A stretch of DNA of 64,000 nt from Limnochordia bacterium. Its GTDB lineage: Bacteria > Bacillota > Limnochordia > DUMW01. Of this stretch, positions 1-9,623 are shown piece by piece. The notes under the pieces are model-generated. The model did no database searches. It saw nothing but the letters and a program-made list of their open reading frames with translations, and was not told the DNA's origin. Positions within the stretch are counted from its first letter, which is position 1, and the number at the start of each line of letters is the position of its first letter. The DNA lies in NCBI GenBank assembly GCA_023230925.1, contig JALNWK010000012.1, positions 1 through 64,000 on the forward strand, given 5' to 3'. Made by a program: the position numbers and the translations under genes.

Positions 1-3000
1 CAAAACCTTGCATCACGCTTTGCAAGTCGTTTCCATCCCTCATAGGAAGATCTGAAACCGTGCCGGGAAACACCTCATATGAGGCTTACACGGGTTTCCA
101 TCCCTCATAGGAAGATCTGAAACCATAAACTCGAAGTGATACCCGCCATCTTTGAATTGTTTCCATCCCTCATAGGAAGATCTGAAACGATCTTGGCTCC
201 CTCTACCGCCGATCCAAGTTGGGTGTTTCCATCCCTCATAGGAAGATCTGAAACAAGCCCCTCACCTATGCGACAGGTGAAGGGGCACGAAGTTTCCATC
301 CCTCATAGGAAGATCTGAAACTCTCGCCAGCCAAAGAAGGACCGCTAGCCGATCTTGAGTTTCCATCCCTCATAGGAAGATCTGAAACCGGCGGGACGAT
401 GACGGGCAAACTCGTTGCTCAATCGTTTCCATCCCTCATAGGAAGATCTGAAACCCCATACCCAATCAAGGCCACCAATGCGGCCACCACTAGTTTCCAT
501 CCCTCATAGGAAGATCTGAAACGATCAGCTACCACCAGATTGTTTTCGGTATTGTAATGTTTCCATCCCTCATAGGAAGATCTGAAACTTGGCGATGCTC
601 TCCTCGTGACGGCGAGTGACCTGGTTTCCATCCCTCATAGGAAGATCTGAAACCGTAGCTCTCTTGAGTCTTGGCACCCAATTTCGTGGTTTCCATCCCT
701 CATAGGAAGATCTGAAACGAACCACTGTACCGGGAGCTCAAAGAGGCATATCGGGTTTCCATCCCTCATAGGAAGATCTGAAACGGCATACTCGCCCGTT
801 TTCTTGGGTGATGTCTCCCGGTTTCCATCCCTCATAGGAAGATCTGAAACGAGTTTGCGCACTTGCTCTTCGGGTGTTAAGTGCTGTTTCCATCCCTCAT
901 AGGAAGATCTGAAACCTTGCCCTCCGGCAGGAACGATCTGTGATGTTGTGTTTCCATCCCTCATAGGAAGATCTGAAACCGGATCAGTATTAGCCTGACG
1001 CCCGCTGATACGCGTTTCCATCCCTCATAGGAAGATCTGAAACACTACACATGCCTACTAGAGAAAATATTGCAAATCCGTTTCCATCCCTCATAGGAAG
1101 ATCTGAAACATTTGTTCCTCCTTTGTTTTTTTGGCTTGCAACCTGTTTCCATCCCTCATAGGAAGATCTGAAACCGTGAACGGCGAAGGAGGAAATAAAA
1201 TTATGGCCAGTTTCCATCCCTCATAGGAAGATCTGAAACGCGATCTGCTTCTCGATCTCACTCCGTCTTTCCTTGTTTCCATCCCTCATAGGAAGATCTG
1301 AAACGACGCCCTCACCGGGCAACTGCCGGAGGGCGTAAAGGGTTTCCATCCCTCATAGGAAGATCTGAAACTTTGAGTCCATTGTACCACGGTTTACATC
1401 ATGATGGTTTCCATCCCTCATAGGAAGATCTGAAACGGGGACTATGGCGCCGCTGCTGACCAGATGCTTGACAGGTTTCCATCCCTCATAGGAAGATCTG
1501 AAACCCCGCCCCGGCAAAGTCCAGTGTATTGAAGTTCGGGTTTCCATCCCTCATAGGAAGATCTGAAACGTATGGCAAGGACCGGCTGTACATCGAGGAC
1601 CGTCGGTTTCCATCCCTCATAGGAAGATCTGAAACGGGCAGGCCGAAGGGTACGATTTGGAAGATCCATAGTTTCCATCCCTCATAGGAAGATCTGAAAC
1701 GCGAATAGAGATATTGTAGAATATTTGGGGGAATGGTTTCCATCCCTCATAGGAAGATCTGAAACAATTCGATGTGTCCTGTATTGCCGAAAACATCCTC
1801 CGTTTCCATCCCTCATAGGAAGATCTGAAACAGATCCAAAACCAACAAGCAGCAACCAACAAGCAACGTTTCCATCCCTCATAGGAAGATCTGAAACTTC
1901 CTAGGCACCTTTGTTCTCCTCCAGCTGCCGCGTTTCCATCCCTCATAGGAAGATCTGAAACTATAGGGTGTCCACCGTATGGAAGCTATTTTTTCGGTTT
2001 CCATCCCTCATAGGAAGATCTGAAACCCATTCTCCATAGTAAAGCTCTTCGAGGAGGAAGTGTTTCCATCCCTCATAGGAAGATCTGAAACTTTCTCCAG
2101 TCCATACCTCGCCGTCTCTCTCGAGGGTTTCCATCCCTCATAGGAAGATCTGAAACCGCATGGTTATGCGGTTTAACAAGCTACTATCCATAGTTTCCAT
2201 CCCTCATAGGAAGATCTGAAACGTTGACGTGAGGGCTGAAAAGGCACGTTGGCGTGGTGTTTCCATCCCTCATAGGAAGATCTGAAACCCACCGGATGGA
2301 TATATATCTTGCCGTGCTGAATAGTTTCCATCCCTCATAGGAAGATCTGAAACCATATCAAGTCATCCTCCCTTATAGCCGCCCAAAAGTTTCCATCCCT
2401 CATAGGAAGATCTGAAACGACCAAGGAAGAGGTCGAGGCGCACGGACAGAAATAGTTTCCATCCCTCATAGGAAGATCTGAAACTGCCCGTTACCATCCT
2501 TCATCTTGCGGATTTCCCTGTTTCCATCCCTCATAGGAAGATCTGAAACAGTGATACTGTCAACCAGACCAGCGACCGCGTCTAGTTTCCATCCCTCATA
2601 GGAAGATCTGAAACGCGGAGGAAGTACAGGAGGCCGCGAGGCACTCCTGGAGTTTCCATCCCTCATAGGAAGATCTGAAACACCGATGAGGAAGACCTGA
2701 AAAAGGTGAAGCACTGTTTCCATCCCTCATAGGAAGATCTGAAACGCGGATGGCTCCCGGGAGTTATTCGCAAGGATGTATGTTTCCATCCCTCATAGGA
2801 AGATCTGAAACCAGAAGAAGACTGGAGGTACTAGAATGGAACAGAAACTGTTTCCATCCCTCATAGGAAGATCTGAAACAATCATATCGTCATCAGTCAT
2901 GCCACTCTGGGACGGTTTCCATCCCTCATAGGAAGATCTGAAACGTTAGGACCTAGACTCTCTATAAACAACCTCTAACTGTTTCCATCCCTCATAGGAA

Positions 3001-3401
3001 GATCTGAAACCAATCTCCGGGCTTCCTGTGTATCGCCCTTCCGAGGTTTCCATCCCTCATAGGAAGATCTGAAACATTCTAGATACTGCCAAGCACAGCG
3101 CAACAAAGCTGTTTCCATCCCTCATAGGAAGATCTGAAACACCGAATCGTCAATCCGTCAGCCATGACCCGCGTGTAGTTTCCATCCCTCATAGGAAGAT
3201 CTGAAACTTGGAGCCTTCCTCGAGCCCCGCTGAGAGCTGTTGTTTCCATCCCTCATAGGAAGATCTGAAACGGGATCTGCTTGATGGTTGGCAGACGATA
3301 CGAGTGTTTCCATCCCTCATAGGAAGATCTGAAACATCTTGAAAAACCCCATGAACCGGGTGGAGAAGCCAGTTTCCATCCCTCATAGGAAGATCTGAAA
3401 C
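1..3401 (-). CRISPR. Type I-B CRISPR array, at least 52 repeats (left end outside window)
   Basis: I count 52 copies of a 30-bp repeat, the first at 29-58 and the last at 3372-3401, with 51 complete spacers of 34-38 bp (mostly 35-36) and a cut spacer at 1-28. No variant repeat was noticed. Read on the minus strand the repeat starts GTTTCAGATCTTCC, contains CTATGAGG and ends ATGGAAAC, which resembles known type I-B repeats ending in ATTGAAAC. The crRNA 5' handle should therefore be ATGGAAAC and transcription should run from the cas2 side leftwards, which makes the spacers near 3372 the newest. Cas proteins of the adjacent operon would process and use the transcripts. The true length of the array and its old end lie outside the window. 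Confidence 0.98.
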
Positions 3402-3574
3402 CCTCGTTACACTGGCAGTTTGCTATTTCCCTGCAATAACAATTCTGGATGGCAGGAAAAGGCAATTCAAGGCTATCACCTTCATAGCGCGGACTTAGAC
3501 ATTTTAGCTTAGTTGACAAAACCGCGTCGATGTCCCGGGGTTTTCGCGCTACTGAGGGTCGACGCGGATGAAAA
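3402..3574 (-). promoter_or_regulatory. CRISPR leader
   Basis: This non-coding stretch lies between the end of cas2 and the first (newest) repeat, the normal place for a leader that promotes array transcription and spacer integration. It contains an inverted repeat, CCGCGTCGA at 3522-3530 and TCGACGCGG at 3559-3567, enclosing AAAACCCCGGG when read on the minus strand. Similar GTCGAC/ACCCCGGG elements are, from memory, found in leaders of several thermophilic bacteria. A possible -35-like TTGTCA lies on the minus strand at 3512-3517. The role is inferred from position and the inverted repeat. Confidence 0.75.
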
Positions 3575-3841
3575 CTAGATAAAAACATCTGGACCCTCAC
3601 TTTTCTCTTGGCCTAAGACTTCTCTTCTTGTATACTTTTCAACGCGCCATGTATATAGGATAACACTATCGTAGTCTTTGTCAATAATACCAAGCAAATC
3701 CGCTTTCAGTTGCGCGTAGAGCCCAGGTGTTAGTTCCCCTTCTAAAACCGAATTTTGAACCCATGTCAGGTACCGACGTCCAACCTTCAGTACCTTGTTT
3801 ACCCGTTTCTCACCAGCATCATATACCATAAGAACAAACAT
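3575..3841 (-). CDS. cas2: CRISPR-associated endoribonuclease-fold protein Cas2
   Basis: This is an 88-residue Cas2 with the ferredoxin-like fold pattern: N-terminal strand FVLMVYDAGEKR with the conserved Asp, a central QNSVLEG strand and a C-terminal DSVILYTW strand. Cas2 dimers bridge two Cas1 dimers in the spacer-integration complex. I chose the ATG at 3841 because AAGGTGG sits 5 bases upstream; a GTG at 3850 would overlap the cas1 stop. Only two bases separate it from the cas1 stop, so the two adaptation genes are translationally coupled. It is the last cas gene before the leader. Confidence 0.96.
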   Translation of the reverse strand: MFVLMVYDAGEKRVNKVLKVGRRYLTWVQNSVLEGELTPGLYAQLKADLLGIIDKDYDSVILYTWRVEKYTRREVLGQEKSEGPDVFI

Positions 3842-3843
3842 AC

Positions 3844-4839
3844 TTACCACCTTGAGATAAACGGCCGGTATTCCGCATCTCCAAGAATATGCCGTTCAAG
3901 TTTGTATACTTCCATCTTGATCAAAGTACGGTAACTAACTTTCCGGTTTAAGCGCGGATGTGTTATGGTCTCCCTGAGTCGTTCCTCCCAAGTACGGAGA
4001 ACAATACCCCGACCAGTATCGGTTAGGTACATAGCATTGCCCTCTTTGGCGAAATGCTTCGCCTCAATCATTTTCTTGTTAAGCAACGTGAAAATCAATC
4101 GGTCCACGAGGATCGGCTTGAAGATCTCAGCGATGTCTAGATTCAGCGAAAAGCGTCTGAAATTGGTTTCGTGTAGGTAACCAATCCTTGGATCAAGATG
4201 TGTTTGGTAAATCTGACCCAATGCTGTCACGTAGCACATGCTGTTGAGGAAACTAATTAGCGCGTTCATTCTGTTTTGGGGCGGACGGCGGCTACGGATT
4301 TCAAAGCTAAATGCTGGATCCTGAACCACACGATCAAACATTTTGTAGTAAGCGTTTCTTGCTTTGCCTTCAATGCCCATTAATGTGGTAATGCCGGTTG
4401 CCTCGGTTACATCCTTTTTTGCTAAATCGAGGCTGTCTTCGATTGCTTCAAGGCTACTGTCCTGTCTTCTACCATAATAACCAACTACCTTTTTCATGTT
4501 TTCTATGGCCCCATAGACAAATCTACTCGCAATCTTTAGCCTCAATTCCTCGTTTGTGTAGTGCTCGCATTGTTTTATGATAACTGCCCCTGAATTGTAA
4601 TGTTCCCGGGGATAGTACGTACCCTGATAGTATCCATAATGATTGAAAAAGTGCAGAGCCAAATGATATTCCGTTGCAAACTCAAGAAACCGCTTGTTCA
4701 ACGTGACGTCCCCAAAGATCATGATCTCATCGGCAGTCTCGACAGGCACAAATCTGCGGCCTTCATCGTTTTCAATAACAATAGTATTGTCTTTCCGCGC
4801 TAGCCGACCCGACGACAATATGTAGAGACTTTTTCCCAC
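3844..4839 (-). CDS. cas1: CRISPR-associated integrase Cas1 (type I-B)
   Basis: Cas1 is the metal-dependent integrase that inserts new spacers at the leader end. The 331-residue product starts GKSLYILSSGRLARKDN, typical of subtype I-B Cas1, and shows the three metal-ligand positions: Glu in MGIEGKAR (about residue 157), His in GYLHETN (about 223) and Glu in DIAEIFKP (about 238). The GTG at 4839 is preferred because AGGAGG lies 7 bases upstream and the family start aligns there; an ATG at 4866 would add nine residues overlapping cas4. It sits 11 bases after cas4 and directly before cas2. Confidence 0.97.
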   Translation of the reverse strand: MGKSLYILSSGRLARKDNTIVIENDEGRRFVPVETADEIMIFGDVTLNKRFLEFATEYHLALHFFNHYGYYQGTYYPREHYNSGAVIIKQCEHYTNEELRLKIASRFVYGAIENMKKVVGYYGRRQDSSLEAIEDSLDLAKKDVTEATGITTLMGIEGKARNAYYKMFDRVVQDPAFSFEIRSRRPPQNRMNALISFLNSMCYVTALGQIYQTHLDPRIGYLHETNFRRFSLNLDIAEIFKPILVDRLIFTLLNKKMIEAKHFAKEGNAMYLTDTGRGIVLRTWEERLRETITHPRLNRKVSYRTLIKMEVYKLERHILGDAEYRPFISRW

Positions 4840-4850
4840 CCATCTCCCTC

Positions 4851-5378
4851 CTAGCTCCAACACCATTGAACATACGCACAGGATTTGCAGTAGCCTCGCT
4901 TCTCAAGCACAGGCGGGCTCGTTGCTTTAGATATGATCTGGATCTGATAATATGCTTCCTCAAGTTGGTTACGAAGCCGCTCATCTAGTATGACTTCTTC
5001 TGTCCTCCGTTCAGTAGGAAACTGCAGCAGACCTTTAGCGTTGAAACCTTCGTTTTCAAGTTCATAGAGATAGTGAGCCAATTGCAGCCTAGCAGCTTCA
5101 ATTGATTTGCTACTCTTCTTCACTTCCGCAATAACCAAAGCCCCGTCCTGTTGGCGAACAATATCGAATCGGTTATCACCGAAGACAACACTATGCTTGT
5201 CCCGCCTATAAGTAGTCTGATCAATTATCCTCCCCATCAGAAGAAGATCATCATCCTGGTTAGGCTCTATCCCTCGTGTTATGAACCACACCTGACGCGG
5301 ACAGATCATGTAATACCATACAACAGTACCTCCAATACGTGGATCCTCAGAATATAACATTTCCGACATCCTCTTCAC
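4851..5378 (-). CDS. cas4: CRISPR-associated exonuclease Cas4
   Basis: Cas4 is an Fe-S cluster, RecB-like nuclease that trims prespacers and helps choose PAM-flanked DNA. The 175-residue protein shows one cysteine near the N-terminus (ICPRQVWF) and three at the C-terminus (CKSCAYVQWCW) as cluster ligands, plus the RecB-type nuclease core with FDIV and IAEVKKS carrying the catalytic Asp, Glu and Lys. It overlaps the 3' end of cas3 by 32 bases. The start is uncertain: GTG at 5378, ATG at 5369 and ATG at 5360 are all in frame, and AAGAGG precedes the last one at a suitable distance. Confidence 0.95.
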   Translation of the reverse strand: MKRMSEMLYSEDPRIGGTVVWYYMICPRQVWFITRGIEPNQDDDLLLMGRIIDQTTYRRDKHSVVFGDNRFDIVRQQDGALVIAEVKKSSKSIEAARLQLAHYLYELENEGFNAKGLLQFPTERRTEEVILDERLRNQLEEAYYQIQIISKATSPPVLEKRGYCKSCAYVQWCWS

Positions 5379-7590
5379 CGAGATCCGGCGGTATGTATCC
5401 CGCCAATGGATGATAAATCGTGCCTAGAGCATCCTTTGAAATTAGCCAGTATTCGCCATTGAGAATGGCTCGAACGGGCGGTTCTGCACTGGTGGTACTA
5501 ATCGTTGCGGCAATCTCTCTGCTTTTCAAAAGAGACTTAAAAGGAACTTCGATCATGTATTGCGAAGCTCTTCGCCACAACTGCCGTATTCGCTCTTGAT
5601 TCTCAAATGTCCACTCGGTTGATTCTAGCTGTTTGAGTATCTGTATTAGTCCTTGATCAAGTTCCACAAACACCTGAACCTCACCGTAGTACTTGGTTTC
5701 GATAAGGGGAGGGATGCTTCCCCATTCACCATTGTTAATCAGCTCGAAGCAATCCTTCGGTCGCAGACCATCCATGATTACACGGTAGTACTCGTCAATC
5801 AAGACGGATACTTCCTGTTCGGTAAAGGCCTTATACTTTGATAGAACTTCCTTTGCACCGTTGGTTAAGATTTGGCTGTAGACAAAGGAATGAAAGGCAC
5901 GACCCTGCGTATTAACAAGCTCGGCAACCAACACGCTACCCGGCGGTTTAGTATGATCAAAGTGTCGATTACATCTTCCGGCTGCCTGAATTATTGAATC
6001 CAGCGGACCAACATCTCGATAGACCCAGTCAAAACTAAGATCAACTCCCGCCTCCACTACCTGGGTAGCAACTAAGTAATGCTTGCGACCCCGCCTTTGT
6101 AATCCTTTCAAAGCTGTTAGGATACGGCGACGGTGTATGGGCGCCATGGAACGAGAAAGGAACAGCACCGATCCTTCTAGATGCCCGTCTTTTTTGGGGT
6201 TTTGAAGCAGGTCCCACAGTTCATAGGCAGACTTCTTCGTATTTAGCACCATCATACCCGAGCCCTCACAAAAGGGTAGGTGCTCTCGGAGTACTTGCGG
6301 TAGTTGCTGCAACTCGAATTTCTGATCGAGAAATTCGTATGTATGCCGTGATTTTGGAAATGGCTCGATACCTTGCGCGAGTTCCCGCCCTTGGCCGATG
6401 AGGGGCTGAGTAGCCGTCATAAGCAAGAAGGTGGTGCCCCAATGTTCTGCCAAATAAGCCATAGTCTTGCCAAAACCCTCCCAAAGTTCAGGACTAATAC
6501 TCTGTGGCTCATCAAGAATCACAACAGCACCACTTAGTCGATGAAAGTTCATTGTCGCATTCGCACGTGCTTCAAACAATGCACGCCAGAAAGCTACTAG
6601 GGTTGTTACTACCACCGGCTCAGTCCAATACCGAAAGTAACTAGACATGCGACCCCATGGATTCTGTGAAAGCTCATTACTTTCCTCGTCAGCAGAGCCC
6701 ACTCCACTGTGATCCTCTTGGACATGTGCTTGAAAGACCTCCCGTGCTACCTTAGCATTTTGCTCTACAATTGCGATAAAGGGAAGCGCATAGATGATCG
6801 AAGTTGCACCTGTTCTAGTCGCCATTTCTTTAGCAATTTGTAGACCGGTGACCGTCTTGCCAGCACCGGTGGGTAGCGTTAGCGTATAAACACCAGGAAG
6901 AATTTTGTCCGGAAGATTTCCCAGGCACATCTTACGTACTTTGGTGCGCCATATGTTCATTTCACCGTCTTTTGGGAAATTGGGTAAATGAAACTCAGGC
7001 AAATTGGAGAAAGCCACCTTCTGTACTCCGACTGCATCCATCCGATCTGCCGCGATAAACAGAGAGTAGAGTGCACGAAGTCTCAACCAGTCTTTGGCAC
7101 TCACTTCCCAATCAAGGTTTAGGAAATCGACAAAGTCATACCAGCCCTCCTGGGTAAACTGCATAGGCCAGTTGGGAACCAGCTTTTTCATTTCGTTATT
7201 GATTACTTGGAAATCCTGTCGATCGCTTGTCCAGAAGTTTCTTACTTGGTTAACATCTTGAAGACCGCTATGATGGCGTCGTACGGCCTCAGCAGCAAGG
7301 ATATCCTTTGTCATACTAAGTGTAAAATAGGAAGATGGCAAAGAATGATTGATACCCTGCGGAGCACCGTCTAAATATGCTTGAAACTTCGGGTGGACTT
7401 TACCAAGATCGTGTGTCCACCCGATGGCTTCAAGTGCTTTTTCGTCCACGTCGATTCCGTGGGCTTGTGCTAAGTGCTTAGCAGTCTCCGCTACATTTTG
7501 TAGGTGATCCGACAGGCGTTTTTTCTCATGGCTTTTTAGGTCACCAGGCAGGGAACCAGGCAACCACATCGTCCCCGCATCGTGTGACAT
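5347..7590 (-). CDS. cas3: CRISPR-associated nuclease/helicase Cas3 (HD-DExH)
   Basis: Cas3 is the effector recruited by Cascade to unwind and degrade target DNA. The 747-residue protein has an N-terminal HD nuclease domain (SDHLQNVAE, GWTHDLGKVHPKF, RRHHSG in the first 120 residues) followed by a superfamily 2 helicase: Walker A TLPTGAGKT near residue 240, a DEAD-like VILDEPQS near 370, MTATQP near 400 and motif VI QAAGRCNRH. Both activities are in one chain, as is usual for I-B. The ATG at 7590 follows GAGAGGTG at 6 bases and overlaps the end of cas5 by 50 bases, which indicates coupled translation. Confidence 0.97.
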   Translation of the reverse strand: MSHDAGTMWLPGSLPGDLKSHEKKRLSDHLQNVAETAKHLAQAHGIDVDEKALEAIGWTHDLGKVHPKFQAYLDGAPQGINHSLPSSYFTLSMTKDILAAEAVRRHHSGLQDVNQVRNFWTSDRQDFQVINNEMKKLVPNWPMQFTQEGWYDFVDFLNLDWEVSAKDWLRLRALYSLFIAADRMDAVGVQKVAFSNLPEFHLPNFPKDGEMNIWRTKVRKMCLGNLPDKILPGVYTLTLPTGAGKTVTGLQIAKEMATRTGATSIIYALPFIAIVEQNAKVAREVFQAHVQEDHSGVGSADEESNELSQNPWGRMSSYFRYWTEPVVVTTLVAFWRALFEARANATMNFHRLSGAVVILDEPQSISPELWEGFGKTMAYLAEHWGTTFLLMTATQPLIGQGRELAQGIEPFPKSRHTYEFLDQKFELQQLPQVLREHLPFCEGSGMMVLNTKKSAYELWDLLQNPKKDGHLEGSVLFLSRSMAPIHRRRILTALKGLQRRGRKHYLVATQVVEAGVDLSFDWVYRDVGPLDSIIQAAGRCNRHFDHTKPPGSVLVAELVNTQGRAFHSFVYSQILTNGAKEVLSKYKAFTEQEVSVLIDEYYRVIMDGLRPKDCFELINNGEWGSIPPLIETKYYGEVQVFVELDQGLIQILKQLESTEWTFENQERIRQLWRRASQYMIEVPFKSLLKSREIAATISTTSAEPPVRAILNGEYWLISKDALGTIYHPLAGYIPPDLGEEDVGNVIF

Positions 7591-8260
7591 CAAGAACACC
7601 TCTCTCTAGTAGATGCAACTTACGGTCCACCGCTGTCGGATACAAGACCGTAACACTCTCGACCAGCCCCCGTTCCTGGTCTAATTCAAAGGGAACAATC
7701 TCTCTAAATGCCCCACCCGAGCGAAGGGCATCTATTTTCACCCCCTCGTCCCACGGAAGAACCGTGTCTACTTCGAGAACGTCTTCTTGGGCCTCGCTCC
7801 AAGGATAGAAACCGATATACTGTAAATCGGCAATGGCATAGGCTGTGCCAAGACAAGGCGTGTATATGAAGGTCTCTGACTCGATAAAGCTTCTCAGTTT
7901 TTCTTCCAGCCCCCCCGAGACATAAACCCGGTATCGGGGCGAACCTACAAACTGATGCTTTACCTGGACCCGCGGATTTCTCTGCGGATTCTTCGTGTTC
8001 CACAGGTTCACCGAATGGTTCTTCCAACGGATTGGGGCGGCGATCCTAATAGCAATCCTGGTTCCTCTCATGTATGACCAATACTCTGCATTGGTGGCGT
8101 CTTGATCACTTCCATTTCCGAGACCAATAATTGCAGCAATCATTCCAGCAATAGCGGTAGGCGGCGGAAATGCAAAGGAAACTGCAGAAGTCGTCGTATA
8201 GGGCTTGCGGAACATAGCCACCGGCCCTGTGACTTCAAAGACCGTTGCCACCGGCTTCAC
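7541..8260 (-). CDS. cas5: Cascade subunit Cas5 (type I-B)
   Basis: Cas5 caps the 5' handle of the crRNA in the Cascade complex. The 239-residue protein begins with the family pattern VFEVTGPVAMFRKPYTTTSAVSFAFPPP, followed by PTAIAGMIAAIIGL, the RAMP-fold signature of Cas5b. It overlaps cas7 by four bases (ATGA), so the two are co-translated. The order cas7-cas5-cas3 matches the standard I-B effector module. Confidence 0.93.
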   Translation of the reverse strand: MKPVATVFEVTGPVAMFRKPYTTTSAVSFAFPPPTAIAGMIAAIIGLGNGSDQDATNAEYWSYMRGTRIAIRIAAPIRWKNHSVNLWNTKNPQRNPRVQVKHQFVGSPRYRVYVSGGLEEKLRSFIESETFIYTPCLGTAYAIADLQYIGFYPWSEAQEDVLEVDTVLPWDEGVKIDALRSGGAFREIVPFELDQERGLVESVTVLYPTAVDRKLHLLERGVLDVTRCGDDVVAWFPAW

Positions 8261-9162
8261 CTCTTTTCGACGGCCAACCGATTACCAAGTTGGCTCAACC
8301 GTTCTAATCCAAGCAGTTTTAAATCTTTGGAGTGGACGATATCCACTAATTTTATAGCTTCGTCATGGTAAAGAATCGCGTCACTTAGCTCTGAAACATC
8401 AAGCTGTATATTCGCCAAGGATCTTAGGGCCAACTGTTCTTCTTCGGAAAGACATCGTCCTTCATCGTCGACTAACTTCACTCTATCATCCAGGGAACCG
8501 GTAATACCGTTAAAACCTTCGTTATACACAACCTGGAGGATTAACTGTGGTTCATGCCCTACCTTACTCCTTGTAATAAGGTTAACGGTGCCATCCCACA
8601 TCCCATCAATAAGCAGATCCAAGTCCGCATCGGTGGCCCCGGTTACCTGGGAAGGGTATTGATTAGCTATGGCATAGGCCGCAATAACCGCAAAGGGAAC
8701 AATGTATTCGTTACGGAAAGAACGCTGCTCACTACCTTCTCGTGAGACAAAAGCCGCTGTACCCTGAACTAACTCCACACGAGATCGATTTAGCGATCTG
8801 CCCCATTTAAACTGCACCGGCCCAGTCCAGGAAAAGCTTTCGCTACCTAATGCAAAAGTCGCCCCGAACAATCTTGCATCGATGCACTGCGAGAGTACTT
8901 CCTCCCCAGTCTGCCCATTGGTTTTCTTCTTTAGCTCCTCAAAACGAGTTTTTAGAGTCTTTGGTTCACCATCCACAAAAACGTTGAGCCCATCCCTGAC
9001 CCACTGATCCCTAATCGTGCGTTTAATCCTGACATCAGAAACAAGTAATTGTCCGGCATCCTCATCATAGCGAGGGTGATTTGCATTTAGAGGATCACCA
9101 TTGGGGTTAGCATCTTTTACGGTATAGACGAACAATAATTCTCTTCTGTTTTCGAAAGACAT
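8257..9162 (-). CDS. cas7: Cascade backbone subunit Cas7 (Csh2 family, type I-B)
   Basis: Cas7 polymerises along the crRNA to form the Cascade backbone. The 301-residue protein starts RRELLFVYTVKDANPNGDPLN and continues with NHPRYDED and VSDVRIKRTIRDQW, the hallmark of the Csh2/Cas7b family. An AGGAGG-like sequence (AAGGAGGTTAATCG, minus strand) lies just before the ATG at 9162. The start is 14 bases after the preceding small-subunit gene. Confidence 0.95.
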   Translation of the reverse strand: MSFENRRELLFVYTVKDANPNGDPLNANHPRYDEDAGQLLVSDVRIKRTIRDQWVRDGLNVFVDGEPKTLKTRFEELKKKTNGQTGEEVLSQCIDARLFGATFALGSESFSWTGPVQFKWGRSLNRSRVELVQGTAAFVSREGSEQRSFRNEYIVPFAVIAAYAIANQYPSQVTGATDADLDLLIDGMWDGTVNLITRSKVGHEPQLILQVVYNEGFNGITGSLDDRVKLVDDEGRCLSEEEQLALRSLANIQLDVSELSDAILYHDEAIKLVDIVHSKDLKLLGLERLSQLGNRLAVEKR

Positions 9163-9176
9163 TTCGATTAACCTCC

Positions 9177-9620
9177 TTATTCATCGTCCTCATTGACTTC
9201 ATTGGTATCCATCGCTACTTGTTCTTCGGCGACATCAATTTCGAATATTGCTGCGTAATATGGCCATGGATTCAAAAATGCAACCGAAAAAGCAAAGTTT
9301 CCATCAACACCTAACTCAGGAATCCCGCTTTTAAGCATCAAAGAACCGGCTTCCGCGGCAAGATGTTCCAGTCGTCCAGCTCCTTTAACCCGATACACTC
9401 GCGTTAACTCCGGAACCCTAGATAAGTGTTTCTTAAGGTCCCGTAACATCATTTTGCCGAAGTTCAGTTGTTTAAAAAGTGGTGCCTTGGCAATATCATC
9501 ACCTTTACTAACTTGGCCCCTCGCGAGCATTCCTAAGGTGATTCCGGCAAGGAAAACCCCCTTTCCCTCATCTTTTTGTAGATACTGATCTGAAAATTGA
9601 TCAAAGAAACTTAGGTTCAT
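9177..9620 (-). CDS. Separate C-terminal Cas8b domain, candidate small subunit Cas11b
   Basis: This 147-residue protein corresponds to the C-terminal region of Csh1/Cas8b: a helical segment (FLAGITLGMLARGQ, LFKQLNFGKMMLRDLKKHL) followed by NFAFSVAFLNPWPYYAAIFE. In many I-B systems this part is the tail of Cas8b and is also made separately as Cas11 from an internal start. Here the frame is identical to that of cas8b: the cas8b TAA (9624-9626), one CTG codon, then this ATG. GGGAGG lies 9 bases upstream of the ATG, inside the end of cas8b, so independent translation is likely. The Cas11 role is inferred from family knowledge. The acidic tail (NEVNEDDE) is poorly conserved-looking. Confidence 0.8.
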   Translation of the reverse strand: MNLSFFDQFSDQYLQKDEGKGVFLAGITLGMLARGQVSKGDDIAKAPLFKQLNFGKMMLRDLKKHLSRVPELTRVYRVKGAGRLEHLAAEAGSLMLKSGIPELGVDGNFAFSVAFLNPWPYYAAIFEIDVAEEQVAMDTNEVNEDDE

Positions 9621-9623
9621 CAG

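Noticed and set aside
1832..1867. Tandem direct repeat CCAACAAGCA inside one spacer
   Set aside because: It is most likely a feature of the protospacer source; one case gives no evidence of array rearrangement.
105..3386. Many open frames of 60-130 codons across the first 3.4 kb, with the recurring peptide VSDLPMRDGN or FRSSYEGWK
   Set aside because: They are translations of the CRISPR repeat in different frames with spacer-coded residues between, not genes.
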